64,000 nucleotides of DNA from Bradyrhizobium erythrophlei (GTDB lineage Bacteria > Pseudomonadota > Alphaproteobacteria > Rhizobiales > Xanthobacteraceae), in NCBI RefSeq assembly GCF_900129505.1, contig NZ_LT670818.1, positions 9,120,652-9,184,651 of the forward strand, in the 5' to 3' direction. Under the pieces are notes generated by a model that was not told the origin of the DNA, did not search any database, and was given only the letters and a program-made list of their open reading frames with translations. Numbering within the stretch: position 1 is the first letter of the stretch; each line of letters opens with the position of its first letter. A program made the translations under genes and the position numbers. Of the stretch, positions 1 through 6,960 are shown one piece after another.

Positions 1-39
1 GTCTCCGCCCTCGACGACTACCGGGGCGAACACCGATGA
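1..39 (+). CDS. 3' end of an upstream gene (probably a hyf-type subunit)
   Basis: Only the last 12 codons and a TGA stop lie in the window, giving a C-terminus that reads VSALDDYRGEHR. The stop overlaps the ATG of the next gene (ATGA at 36-39), so the two are translationally coupled. In hyf operons the gene before hyfF is usually hyfE, a small membrane subunit. That identity rests on position only, because too little sequence is visible to recognise the family. Confidence 0.5.
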   Translation, partial: VSALDDYRGEHR

Positions 40-1487
40 GCATCTCTTCGTACGATCCCGTCGCGGCGGTGCTGCTGATCCCGATTGGCGCGGCGGCGTT
101 ATTGGCCGCGCTGCCGGGCTATCGCCTCACGGCGCGGCTGAACGTCGTGGCGAGTCTCGCGACATTCCTGTCGGCGCTGTCGCTATTCGCAATCGATCGT
201 CCGCCGCCGGGTCCTTACGTACTGATCGACGACCTCAACATCGTCTTCATCGTGCTCAACACCTTCGTCGGCTTCACCACTTCGATCTTCAGTGCGAGCT
301 ATATCGCCCATGAACTCGAAAGCGGGCGGCTGACGCCGGTATATCTGCGTTTCTACCACGCGATGTACCAGACCATGATGTTCGGCATGAATCTGGCGTT
401 CGTGTCGAACAATATCGGCCTGATGTGGGTGGCGGTGGAAATCGCGACGCTGACCACGGTGCTGATGGTCGGCATCTACCGCACCCATGCGGCACTGGAA
501 GCGGCGTGGAAATATTTCATTCTCGGCAGCGTCGGCATTGCCTTCGCGCTGTTCGGCACCATCCTGGTCTATATGGCGGCGCGGCCGGTGGTCGGCGAAG
601 GCCAGGACGGCATGATCTGGACACTCCTGATCCAGCATGCGGCGAAGTTCGACCCTGCTTTGCTCAACGTCGCCTTCATCTTCCTGTTTCTCGGCTACGG
701 TACCAAGGTCGGGCTGGCGCCGCTGCACGCCTGGCTGCCCGACGCGCATGCCGAAGGCCCGACCCCGATATCGGCGGTGCTGTCCGGCTTGTTGCTGAAC
801 GTCGCGCTCTACGCGCTTCTGCGCTTCAAGATCCTGCTCGCCGCCGCTCCTGACGCGATCGCGCCCGGCCCGCTGATGGTGACGATGGGGCTGGTCTCGC
901 TGGTGTTCGCGGCCTTCATGCTGTACCGCCGCCGCGACATCAAACGCCTGTTCGCCTATTCCTCGATCGAGCACATGGGCATCATCGTGTTCGCGTTCGG
1001 CATGGGCGGCCCGCTCGCCAATTTCGCAGGCCTTCTGCACATGGTGATGCACAGCCTGACCAAGTCGGCGATCTTCTATGCGGTCGGCCATATCTCGCAG
1101 ATCAAGGGCACGCAGCGGATCCACCGGATCCGCGGCCTGACGGTAACGCACCCCGCGCTCGGCTGGGGGCTGGTGGTCGGCGTGGTCGCGATCGCAGGCC
1201 TGCCGCCGCTCGGCATCTTCATGAGCGAGTTCCTGGTCGTGAGTTCGACCTTCGCGCGCCAGCCCCTGCTCGCCATCGTCCTGGTGTTCGGCCTGCTGCT
1301 CGCGTTCGGCGCGCTGACGTTGCGCCTGACCACCGTTGCCTTCGGCAGACCGCGCGGCAGCACGGCTTCGGCGCAAGCGTCCTATGTGCCGATGTTCGCG
1401 CATCTCGCCTTGGTTCTATGCGCGGGGATCTATCTTCCCGCGCCGCTCGTCGCCTGGTTCCAGCATGTGGCCCGCCTCCTCGGATAG
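36..1487 (+). CDS. hyfF: Hydrogenase-4-type proton-translocating membrane subunit (HyfF / ND5-MrpA family)
   Basis: A 483-residue, very hydrophobic protein with about 13-14 predicted membrane helices. It is a member of the proton-conducting antiporter-like family shared by complex I (NuoL/M/N), Mrp antiporters and group-4 hydrogenases. Characteristic stretches include the charged segment LAPLHAWLPDAHAEGP near residue 230, which carries the conserved Lys/His pattern of these channels, and YRRRDIKRLFAYSSIEHMG near residue 300. It should act in the inner membrane as an ion-pumping arm. It overlaps the gene before it by 4 nt, and the large-subunit gene follows after 12 nt, so it is part of one operon. 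Family assignment is firm. The choice of HyfF over another antiporter-like paralogue rests on the adjacent HyfG and HyfI. Confidence 0.85.
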   Translation: MSISSYDPVAAVLLIPIGAAALLAALPGYRLTARLNVVASLATFLSALSLFAIDRPPPGPYVLIDDLNIVFIVLNTFVGFTTSIFSASYIAHELESGRLTPVYLRFYHAMYQTMMFGMNLAFVSNNIGLMWVAVEIATLTTVLMVGIYRTHAALEAAWKYFILGSVGIAFALFGTILVYMAARPVVGEGQDGMIWTLLIQHAAKFDPALLNVAFIFLFLGYGTKVGLAPLHAWLPDAHAEGPTPISAVLSGLLLNVALYALLRFKILLAAAPDAIAPGPLMVTMGLVSLVFAAFMLYRRRDIKRLFAYSSIEHMGIIVFAFGMGGPLANFAGLLHMVMHSLTKSAIFYAVGHISQIKGTQRIHRIRGLTVTHPALGWGLVVGVVAIAGLPPLGIFMSEFLVVSSTFARQPLLAIVLVFGLLLAFGALTLRLTTVAFGRPRGSTASAQASYVPMFAHLALVLCAGIYLPAPLVAWFQHVARLLG

Positions 1488-1499
1488 GATGAACAGGAT

Positions 1500-3011
1500 A
1501 TGCCGTCGCTGATCGATCGCATTCTGGAAGGCCGCGCAATCCGGCACCGCAACCCCTGGCCGCGCGCCGAGGTCGGTGCGCATCTCTGGAGATTTGCGAT
1601 CAACGAACTGGCGCAGGGACGTCTCGGCTTGCTTGGCCTGTGGGGCGAACCTTCGACGGTGCATATGGCGATCATGGATGGCGACACGGCGGAAATCGCG
1701 GTTCTCAGCCTGGACTGCCCCGATGGCGTTTATCCCTCCGTCGGCGCACTTCACCCGCCGGCGCTTCGCCTGGAGCGCACCGCCCAGGATCTGTTCGGCC
1801 TGGTCGCACAAGGCCTGCCCGACACCCGCCCCTGGCTTGATCACAATCAGTGGGGCGTGCGCTTTCCGCTTGGAGAACGTACCGACGCATTGCCGAACCC
1901 ATCGCCCTATCGCTTCCTGCCGGTCGAGGGAGACGGCGTGCACCAGATCGCCGTCGGTCCGGTGCATGCCGGCATCATCGAGCCCGGACATTTCCGCTTC
2001 ACCGCGAGCGGCGAGACCGTGGTGCGGCTGGAACAGCGGCTGGGATATGTTCACAAGGGCATCGAGGGGCTGATGACCGGCGCCACTCTCGATCGCGGGG
2101 TCCAGCTTGCGGGGCGCGTCTCCGGCGACAGCACGGTTGCCTATGCTTACGCGTTTTCAAAGGCCGCCGAGGCGGCGCTCGGGCTTGCCGTGCCCGAGCG
2201 CGCCGTCTGGCTGCGCGCGCTACTGGCCGAACTGGAGCGGCTTGCCAACCATCTCGGCGACATCGGCGCCATCTGCAACGATGCCTCGTTCGCGCTGATG
2301 CACGCCCATACCAGCGTGCTGCGCGAGAGCGTGCTGCGCGCGGCCGATACCGCCTTCGGCCATCGCCTGATGCAGGACATCATCGTGCCCGGCGGCGTCA
2401 CAAACGATATCAACGATGCCGGTCGCGAGGCGATCCACGCCGCAGCGGACAACATCCGCCTGCACTTTCCGGCGCTGGTCGAACTCTACGACAACACCGC
2501 CTCGCTGCAGGATCGCACCGTCGATACCGGCCTGCTCAAGCCGGCGCTGGCCAGGCAATATGCCGCCGGCGGCTATGTCGGCCGCGCCTCGGGGCGATCC
2601 TTCGACGCGCGCCGGACGCTTGCCTATCCGCCCTATGACAGCCTGCGCTTCGAGGTGCCGGTGCTGAGCGAGGGCGACGTCAACGCGCGGGTCTGGATCC
2701 GGGTGCGCGAAGTCGAGCAAAGCCTGGCGCTGATCGGCCAGATCCTGGACCGGCTGCCGCAGGGCGAACTGCGCGCGGAAGTAACGCCGCGCCAGGAAGC
2801 GCGCGAGGGCATGGCGATCGTCGAAGGCTTCCGCGGCGACGTTCTGGCCTGGCTCCGCCTGCGCGATGGCAAGATCGAACGATGCCATCTGCGCGACCCC
2901 TCCTGGTTTCAATGGCCGCTGCTGGAGGCCGCCATCGAAGGCAACATCGTCGCGGACTTTCCGCTCTGCAACAAATCGTTCAACTGTTCGTATTCGGGCC
3001 AGGATCTCTGA
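1500..3011 (+). CDS. hyfG: Hydrogenase-4-like large subunit without nickel-ligand cysteines (HyfG/49-kDa family)
   Basis: A 503-residue protein with an N-terminal region like the 30-kDa complex I subunit (about 1-120) followed by a 49-kDa/NiFe large-subunit-like region (about 150-503). HRG-type sequence HKGIEGLM precedes the place where hydrogenases have the L1 motif CGIC. Here that place reads SGDS (residues 208-211). The C-terminal DPCxxC-type motif is replaced by FNCSYSGQDL, so the two ligand positions align with Ser497 and Gly500. All four nickel ligands are therefore missing, and hydrogen oxidation or evolution is unlikely. Group-4-derived complexes like this are known as Ehr (energy-converting hydrogenase related). 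An AGGAT-like ribosome site precedes the ATG. The stop is followed after 1 nt by hyfI. Confidence 0.85.
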   Translation: MPSLIDRILEGRAIRHRNPWPRAEVGAHLWRFAINELAQGRLGLLGLWGEPSTVHMAIMDGDTAEIAVLSLDCPDGVYPSVGALHPPALRLERTAQDLFGLVAQGLPDTRPWLDHNQWGVRFPLGERTDALPNPSPYRFLPVEGDGVHQIAVGPVHAGIIEPGHFRFTASGETVVRLEQRLGYVHKGIEGLMTGATLDRGVQLAGRVSGDSTVAYAYAFSKAAEAALGLAVPERAVWLRALLAELERLANHLGDIGAICNDASFALMHAHTSVLRESVLRAADTAFGHRLMQDIIVPGGVTNDINDAGREAIHAAADNIRLHFPALVELYDNTASLQDRTVDTGLLKPALARQYAAGGYVGRASGRSFDARRTLAYPPYDSLRFEVPVLSEGDVNARVWIRVREVEQSLALIGQILDRLPQGELRAEVTPRQEAREGMAIVEGFRGDVLAWLRLRDGKIERCHLRDPSWFQWPLLEAAIEGNIVADFPLCNKSFNCSYSGQDL

Positions 3012-3012
3012 G

Positions 3013-3543
3013 ATGCGCAAACTGCTGCTTCAAAGCCTGTTTCGCTCGCCCCTCACCGAACCGGCGCCATTGCCGGACGACGCGGCGGTGGCCGAACTCG
3101 CAACCGCGCTCGGCCACGCGGCGCGGCGGCGGCTCGGCCGCAGCCTGTCGATCCGCGAGGTCGACGCCGGCTCCTGCAACGGATGCGAGCTTGAGATCCA
3201 CGCGCTCAACAACGCCTATTACGACGTCGAACGTTTTGGCCTGCGCTTCGTCGCCTCGCCGCGCCATGCCGATGTGCTGATGGTGACCGGGCCCGTGACC
3301 AAAAACATGCGCGAAGCGCTGCAGCGCACCTACGACGCCGTCCCGGGCCCCAAATGGGTGGTCGCGGTCGGAGACTGCGCGCGCGACGGCGGCTGCTTCG
3401 CCGGCAGCTATGCGGTGGTCGGCGGCGTTTCCGAGGTGATCCCGGTCGACCTGCATATTCCGGGCTGCCCTCCTGCGCCCATGGCGATGCTGCAGGCCTT
3501 GCTGGCGCTGCTCGAGCGGGTCGACGCAGCTGCCACATCTTGA
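3013..3543 (+). CDS. hyfI: Hydrogenase-4-like small subunit (HyfI / NuoB 20-kDa family)
   Basis: A 176-residue protein of the NuoB/HycG family, which carries the 4Fe-4S cluster next to the active or quinone site. Visible ligands are Cys55 and Cys58 (GSCNGCE), Cys122 (VAVGDCARDGG) and Cys152 (GCPPAP), the usual pattern for the N2-type cluster; Cys128 is an additional cysteine. The cluster is thus kept although the large subunit lost its nickel site, so the complex probably still moves electrons. I chose the ATG one base after the hyfG stop because the family N-terminus fits it. A longer upstream reading frame exists but only runs through hyfG. The gene ends the operon visible here. Confidence 0.85.
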   Translation: MRKLLLQSLFRSPLTEPAPLPDDAAVAELATALGHAARRRLGRSLSIREVDAGSCNGCELEIHALNNAYYDVERFGLRFVASPRHADVLMVTGPVTKNMREALQRTYDAVPGPKWVVAVGDCARDGGCFAGSYAVVGGVSEVIPVDLHIPGCPPAPMAMLQALLALLERVDAAATS

Positions 3544-3561
3544 AGATCGTTTCGCGGTCGT

Positions 3562-3888
3562 TCAGCGCGCGCGTTCCAGCGCCCGCGGGGAAGACGGCTT
3601 CGGCTTTGTCTTCGTCTTGACCGACGTCTTCGGTTTCGTGACATGCTCGCGCAGCCGCACGCCGCGGCCGCCACTCGTGCTCGCACCACCGGGATTGATC
3701 AGCTCGATTCCGGCGCCATCGAGCGCCGCCACCAGCTTCATCAACGAATCGACATTGCCGCGGACGACGCCGTCGCTGGCCTCCATGCGCTGGATGGTCG
3801 GCACCGAGAGGCCGGCAAGCTCCGCCATTTGCCGCTGATCGATGTTCAGGAGCGCACGCGCGGCCCTGAGCTGATTGGCGGTGATCAT
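3562..3888 (-). CDS. XRE-family helix-turn-helix regulator
   Basis: A 108-residue protein. Residues about 5-60 form a Cro/C1-type helix-turn-helix (LRAARALLNIDQRQMAELAG followed by SVPTIQRMEASDG), typical of XRE regulators. The C-terminal 40 residues are Lys/Pro/Arg rich and probably disordered. The gene ends 18 nt from the convergent hyfI gene and is divergent from the spermidine-synthase-like gene at 3989. A 7-bp-armed palindrome in the shared intergenic region (3944-3968) is a reasonable operator, so self-regulation and control of the divergent gene are likely. The target is otherwise unknown. Confidence 0.8.
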   Translation of the reverse strand: MITANQLRAARALLNIDQRQMAELAGLSVPTIQRMEASDGVVRGNVDSLMKLVAALDGAGIELINPGGASTSGGRGVRLREHVTKPKTSVKTKTKPKPSSPRALERAR

Positions 3889-3943
3889 GCAGTCGATTTC
3901 TCCGGTTCAGCGCTCGAACGGTCGGTCGCGGACATTGGCGTCC

Positions 3944-3968
3944 GACATCTTACATGATAAGAGATGTC
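3944..3968. promoter_or_regulatory. Palindrome in divergent promoter, putative XRE operator
   Basis: The arms GACATCT (3944-3950) and AGATGTC (3962-3968) are perfect reverse complements separated by 11 nt. The site lies between the divergent XRE regulator and the methyltransferase/spermidine-synthase-like gene. It overlaps a plausible promoter for the latter (TTACAT near 3950, TACATA near 3972). No ribosome site precedes the ATG at 3989, so that mRNA may be leaderless. Binding by the neighbouring XRE protein is inferred. Confidence 0.45.
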
Positions 3969-3988
3969 TGATACATATTATTTAATGC

Positions 3989-4708
3989 ATGGTGGCTGCT
4001 GTGCGGCTGTTGGGACGATACCAGGGCAGGAACGGCGAGATCGAGATCGTCGAATGCCTGGAGTCCGGCACCCGCATCTATTTCGAACAGGGCGTGCGGC
4101 AGAGCCAGGCGACGCCTGACGGCGAAAGCATCTTCACCTATGTCAGGCTGATGGACGAGTTGTTGTCGCGCGCGGCGAACGTCCTCATCCTGGGATGCGG
4201 CGGCGGCAATCTCGCCACCAGGCTGACCCATCTCGGCAAGCAACTGACGATCGTCGACAACAATCCGATCAGCTTCGTGATCGCCCACAAGTTCTTCGCA
4301 CTGCCCGACGATCTCGCCTGCATCGTCTCCGATTTCCGCAAGTTCGTCTTTGCGGACGAGGCGCGTTACGACGGCATCGCCATTGACATCGGCGGTCCCG
4401 GTTTCAACTTCGACGAGGAGTTCGACGTCGAGACCTGCGAGGCGATCCGCGCCCGGCTGGCGCCGGGCGGCCGCATCGTCATGAATGTGACGGTGCCCAA
4501 CGATATCGATCCGACCGCAGACCGGATCGCGGCGCGGCTCGCCGGCGACACCTTGCGGGTATGGATCATCGATGAGCAGGGCATCGAGGACCGCAATGCG
4601 ATCCTGGCCTGCCTGCCGGAGCGGCAATTGAATGCGCGTTCAGCACTACAAGAGGTGATGGGCACCACCAGGGAGCGCTGGTCGATCCGGCACGGCAGGC
4701 TGCGCTGA
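3989..4708 (+). CDS. Spermidine synthase-like / class I SAM-binding protein
   Basis: A 239-residue soluble protein with a Rossmann-type SAM-binding motif VLILGCGGGNLATRL near residues 64-78 and an acidic strand end TIVDNNP, as in spermidine synthases and related aminopropyl- or methyltransferases. The N-terminal segment GRNGEIEIVECLESGTRIYF resembles the beta hairpin before the catalytic domain of spermidine synthase homologues. The usual catalytic motif GGGDG is not present in canonical form (GCGGGN instead), so polyamine synthesis is not certain. It sits divergently from an XRE regulator, with its start at the edge of the shared promoter. Confidence 0.65.
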   Translation: MVAAVRLLGRYQGRNGEIEIVECLESGTRIYFEQGVRQSQATPDGESIFTYVRLMDELLSRAANVLILGCGGGNLATRLTHLGKQLTIVDNNPISFVIAHKFFALPDDLACIVSDFRKFVFADEARYDGIAIDIGGPGFNFDEEFDVETCEAIRARLAPGGRIVMNVTVPNDIDPTADRIAARLAGDTLRVWIIDEQGIEDRNAILACLPERQLNARSALQEVMGTTRERWSIRHGRLR

Positions 4709-4806
4709 AGCGGCCTGGCCTACGGACCGTCCAACGGCTGACAAGCCGTATAGCGCCCCCGCTCAACGGCCATCCTTTCTGGAACAGCAGCCCGGCGCGA
4801 ACCGGA

Positions 4807-5403
4807 TCAGTGCTTGAACTCGAGGACGATGACTACGCCCGTCAGTTCCGGCTCATGCGGTTTCAGACTGGTCAGAGTGGCGTCGCTCCAGTCGGCAAGA
4901 CTAACGACTTCACCGGTCTGAGCTTCCATGTCAGGCGTTTCAGTCGGCTCCAGCACCTTGAGACCGGTACCGTCGAGAAAAAACGTGTGGTTCCCGAACA
5001 GATTGTTCAATTGGGTCACCGCGGGATGATCATCGGGAAGAACCTCGGCATCGAACTGGCTCAAGGTTTGTTTCACCTGTGCCGAATTTAGTTTCATGGG
5101 CTGCTCCTGTTCTTTACGCCAGTCCGCCTGGACGTTTTCCTCCTGGGGTGCCACGGTTTGCGGTACCTGGCACAATTTACTGCCCAGCGGATGATGCTTC
5201 TCGACTTCCGCTATCGCCTTGTTGGCGAGAACTGCCTGGTTCCTTACGCCTCGCCGCCACTCCGCCATGATCGCCTCGCCAGCGACGGCTTCCATGCCGG
5301 CGTACAATTCCTCGTCATGCGGCAGGTCAAAACAGCGCATGACAATATCCAGCGCCTGGTTGAGAACCAGCTCGTCTTCGGTAACCGCCGAAGGGAAACT
5401 CAT
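4807..5403 (-). CDS. Conserved hypothetical protein
   Basis: A 198-residue soluble acidic protein that I cannot assign to a known functional family. No signal peptide or membrane segment is visible. There may be two parts: an N-terminal helical part (about 1-90) with Cys and His residues, and a C-terminal part beginning MKLNSAQVKQTL (about 103-198) that could be translated alone from an internal ATG. The start at 5403 gives the longest frame. It is followed on the same strand by no close gene and preceded by the small membrane gene at 5515-5691. Confidence 0.55.
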   Translation of the reverse strand: MSFPSAVTEDELVLNQALDIVMRCFDLPHDEELYAGMEAVAGEAIMAEWRRGVRNQAVLANKAIAEVEKHHPLGSKLCQVPQTVAPQEENVQADWRKEQEQPMKLNSAQVKQTLSQFDAEVLPDDHPAVTQLNNLFGNHTFFLDGTGLKVLEPTETPDMEAQTGEVVSLADWSDATLTSLKPHEPELTGVVIVLEFKH

Positions 5404-5514
5404 CGCACATCCCTCCGGAAGTTGCGCCGAAATCCGGAAACGCGCCGGGGACCGGAGCGTTCCATCTTGAACTGCAGATCGAAAAGCAGGCGACGTTGCA
5501 TCCGGGCCCAGGAT

Positions 5515-5691
5515 TCAGCGCGCGAAGGCCGTGAGCAACGCCAGAACCACCGCGCCAGCCAACCCTGCGACAAAGATCGCGCGGCGAAGCGGCGTGCGCA
5601 GAATAATCTCGCCACCCCTGACCTTCTCGCTGGGATAGGCGGGCCGCGGCGGCCCGTTTTTCTCTTCAGTGATCTGAGTGGTCCGGGGCAT
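5515..5691 (-). CDS. Small tail-anchored membrane protein
   Basis: A 58-residue protein with a hydrophilic N-terminal half (PPRPAYPSEKVRGGEIIL) and one hydrophobic helix at the C-terminus (AIFVAGLAGAVVLALLTAF), then an Arg and the stop. This layout matches small conserved single-helix proteins of Bradyrhizobiaceae. The reading frame stays open far upstream through the opposite strand of the binding-protein gene, but only this part has protein-like composition. The function is unknown. Confidence 0.55.
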   Translation of the reverse strand: MPRTTQITEEKNGPPRPAYPSEKVRGGEIILRTPLRRAIFVAGLAGAVVLALLTAFAR

Positions 5692-6045
5692 CGCCAAATC
5701 AGCTCTCTGTTCGTTTGCACCCTGTCGAGCCAAATCAAACCGGCGGCGAAGGTTCCGCGCTCCCCGCGCAATCTTTGCCGGCGTCCGAAAGGCTCGGCGT
5801 CGGCGAGTTCGTGATACCCGACAGCCGAACCTCGTTCCGCCGGTGGGCGAGCCGGACGTTTGATCCCGGCTCTGCGCGTTTCCTGCGCCGATCGCCCATA
5901 AATTCCGCAGTACCTGCCTAAATCCTGGTACCCGCGCATCCAACTTTTTGTGCGCCCCGGGACAAGCCTGAAACCGGCAAGCGACCGTAGGCTTCCTTGG
6001 AACTTGGAACATGGCGTCGCCATGACAATTTCGAAGGAGAAACAG
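5692..6045. other. Intergenic region, no gene seen
   Basis: About 350 bp between the small membrane gene and the ABC binding-protein gene. It should contain the promoters of both. Open frames here are low-quality and run antisense. The only clear signal is the AAGGAG ribosome site at 6034-6039, which sets the start of the next gene. Confidence 0.5.
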
Positions 6046-6960
6046 ATGCACAGGCAGTTTTCCACCGAGGCCCGGCCGCGGCATTCCGCCGTGATCTCCG
6101 GTTTGCGCAATGCCGCGCTCGTTGCGTTCCTGTTGGCGGCCGTGTGGGCGCCGACATCCGCCAGCGCTGCGGCGCCTGCGGGCTGCGCGGCCCTGCAGGC
6201 CAAATATCCGCAATTCAAGGGCACGCAGCTCGTCAACGCCATCAACCCGCATACGCCGGGCTATGAAGCGATCGACCCGAAAGATCCGAACAAATATGTC
6301 GGCTTCGACATCGACCTCGGCGAGGCGATCGGCGAGTGCCTCGGCTTCACGCTGAGCTACAAGCCCGTCACCTTCGCGGCGCTCCTGACCACATTGGCGA
6401 GCGGACAGGCCGACATCGTGATCTCCGACATCTATGCCACCGAAGAACGGGCCAAGGCCGCCGACTTCATCACCTATTCGAAGGTGTTCGACGGCGTGCT
6501 GGTGGCCAAGGGCAATCCGAAGAAGATTACCGGCATCAATATCTCGATGTGCGGCGCGGCGGCCGCCGAGAATACCGGCTTCGTCGAGGTGCCGCTGGTG
6601 CAGGCGCTGATTCCGGAATGCAAGGCGGCCAGCAAGCCCGAGCCGACGCTGCAGCTCTATGACAACAACGCCAACTGCATCCAGGCGATCCTCGCCGGCC
6701 GCGCCGACACCTATGTCAACGACGTCAACACCGTCGACCAGGCAGTCAAGGCCAATCCCGACAAGCTGGAGAAGGCGATCGCGGTCACGATCCCCTACTC
6801 GGTCGGCATCGCCGTTCCCAGGGACAAGCCCGATTTCCGCGACGCCGTGATGGCCGCGCTGATCGAGGTCCAGAAGGCCGGCACCCACAAGGCCCTGCTC
6901 GCGAAGTGGGAGCTTGACCCCAACAACTTCAAAGAGCCCGATATTCTCTCGGTCAAGTAA
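6046..6960 (+). CDS. Polar-amino-acid-type ABC transporter substrate-binding protein
   Basis: A 304-residue periplasmic binding protein of the family-3 (amino acid) type. The start at 6046 is chosen because AAGGAG lies 6 nt upstream and the product then begins with a signal peptide ending near TSASA (residue 41). The mature part has typical motifs such as YVGFDIDLGEAIGECLGF and TLASGQADIVISDIYATEER. Several extra cysteines are present, which is compatible with a periplasmic disulfide protein. Its stop overlaps the ATG of the fused permease-ATPase by 1 nt (TAATG), so one transporter is encoded. The ligand is unknown. The two downstream formamidase-like proteins suggest an amide or an amino acid-derived substrate. 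Confidence 0.88.
   Translation: MHRQFSTEARPRHSAVISGLRNAALVAFLLAAVWAPTSASAAAPAGCAALQAKYPQFKGTQLVNAINPHTPGYEAIDPKDPNKYVGFDIDLGEAIGECLGFTLSYKPVTFAALLTTLASGQADIVISDIYATEERAKAADFITYSKVFDGVLVAKGNPKKITGINISMCGAAAAENTGFVEVPLVQALIPECKAASKPEPTLQLYDNNANCIQAILAGRADTYVNDVNTVDQAVKANPDKLEKAIAVTIPYSVGIAVPRDKPDFRDAVMAALIEVQKAGTHKALLAKWELDPNNFKEPDILSVK

Noticed and set aside
183..1403. Long minus-strand open frame opposite hyfF
   Set aside because: Composition is Arg/Gln/His-rich and there is no ribosome site. It is the high-GC shadow of the membrane subunit gene.
5640..5662. GC hairpin followed by TTTTT on the plus strand
   Set aside because: It lies inside the small membrane gene and no plus-strand gene ends nearby. 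The stem is only 6 bp, so it is probably chance.
5515..6888. 457-codon minus-strand frame across the ABC binding-protein gene
   Set aside because: Only its last 58 codons look like a protein; the rest is antisense to a clear binding-protein gene.
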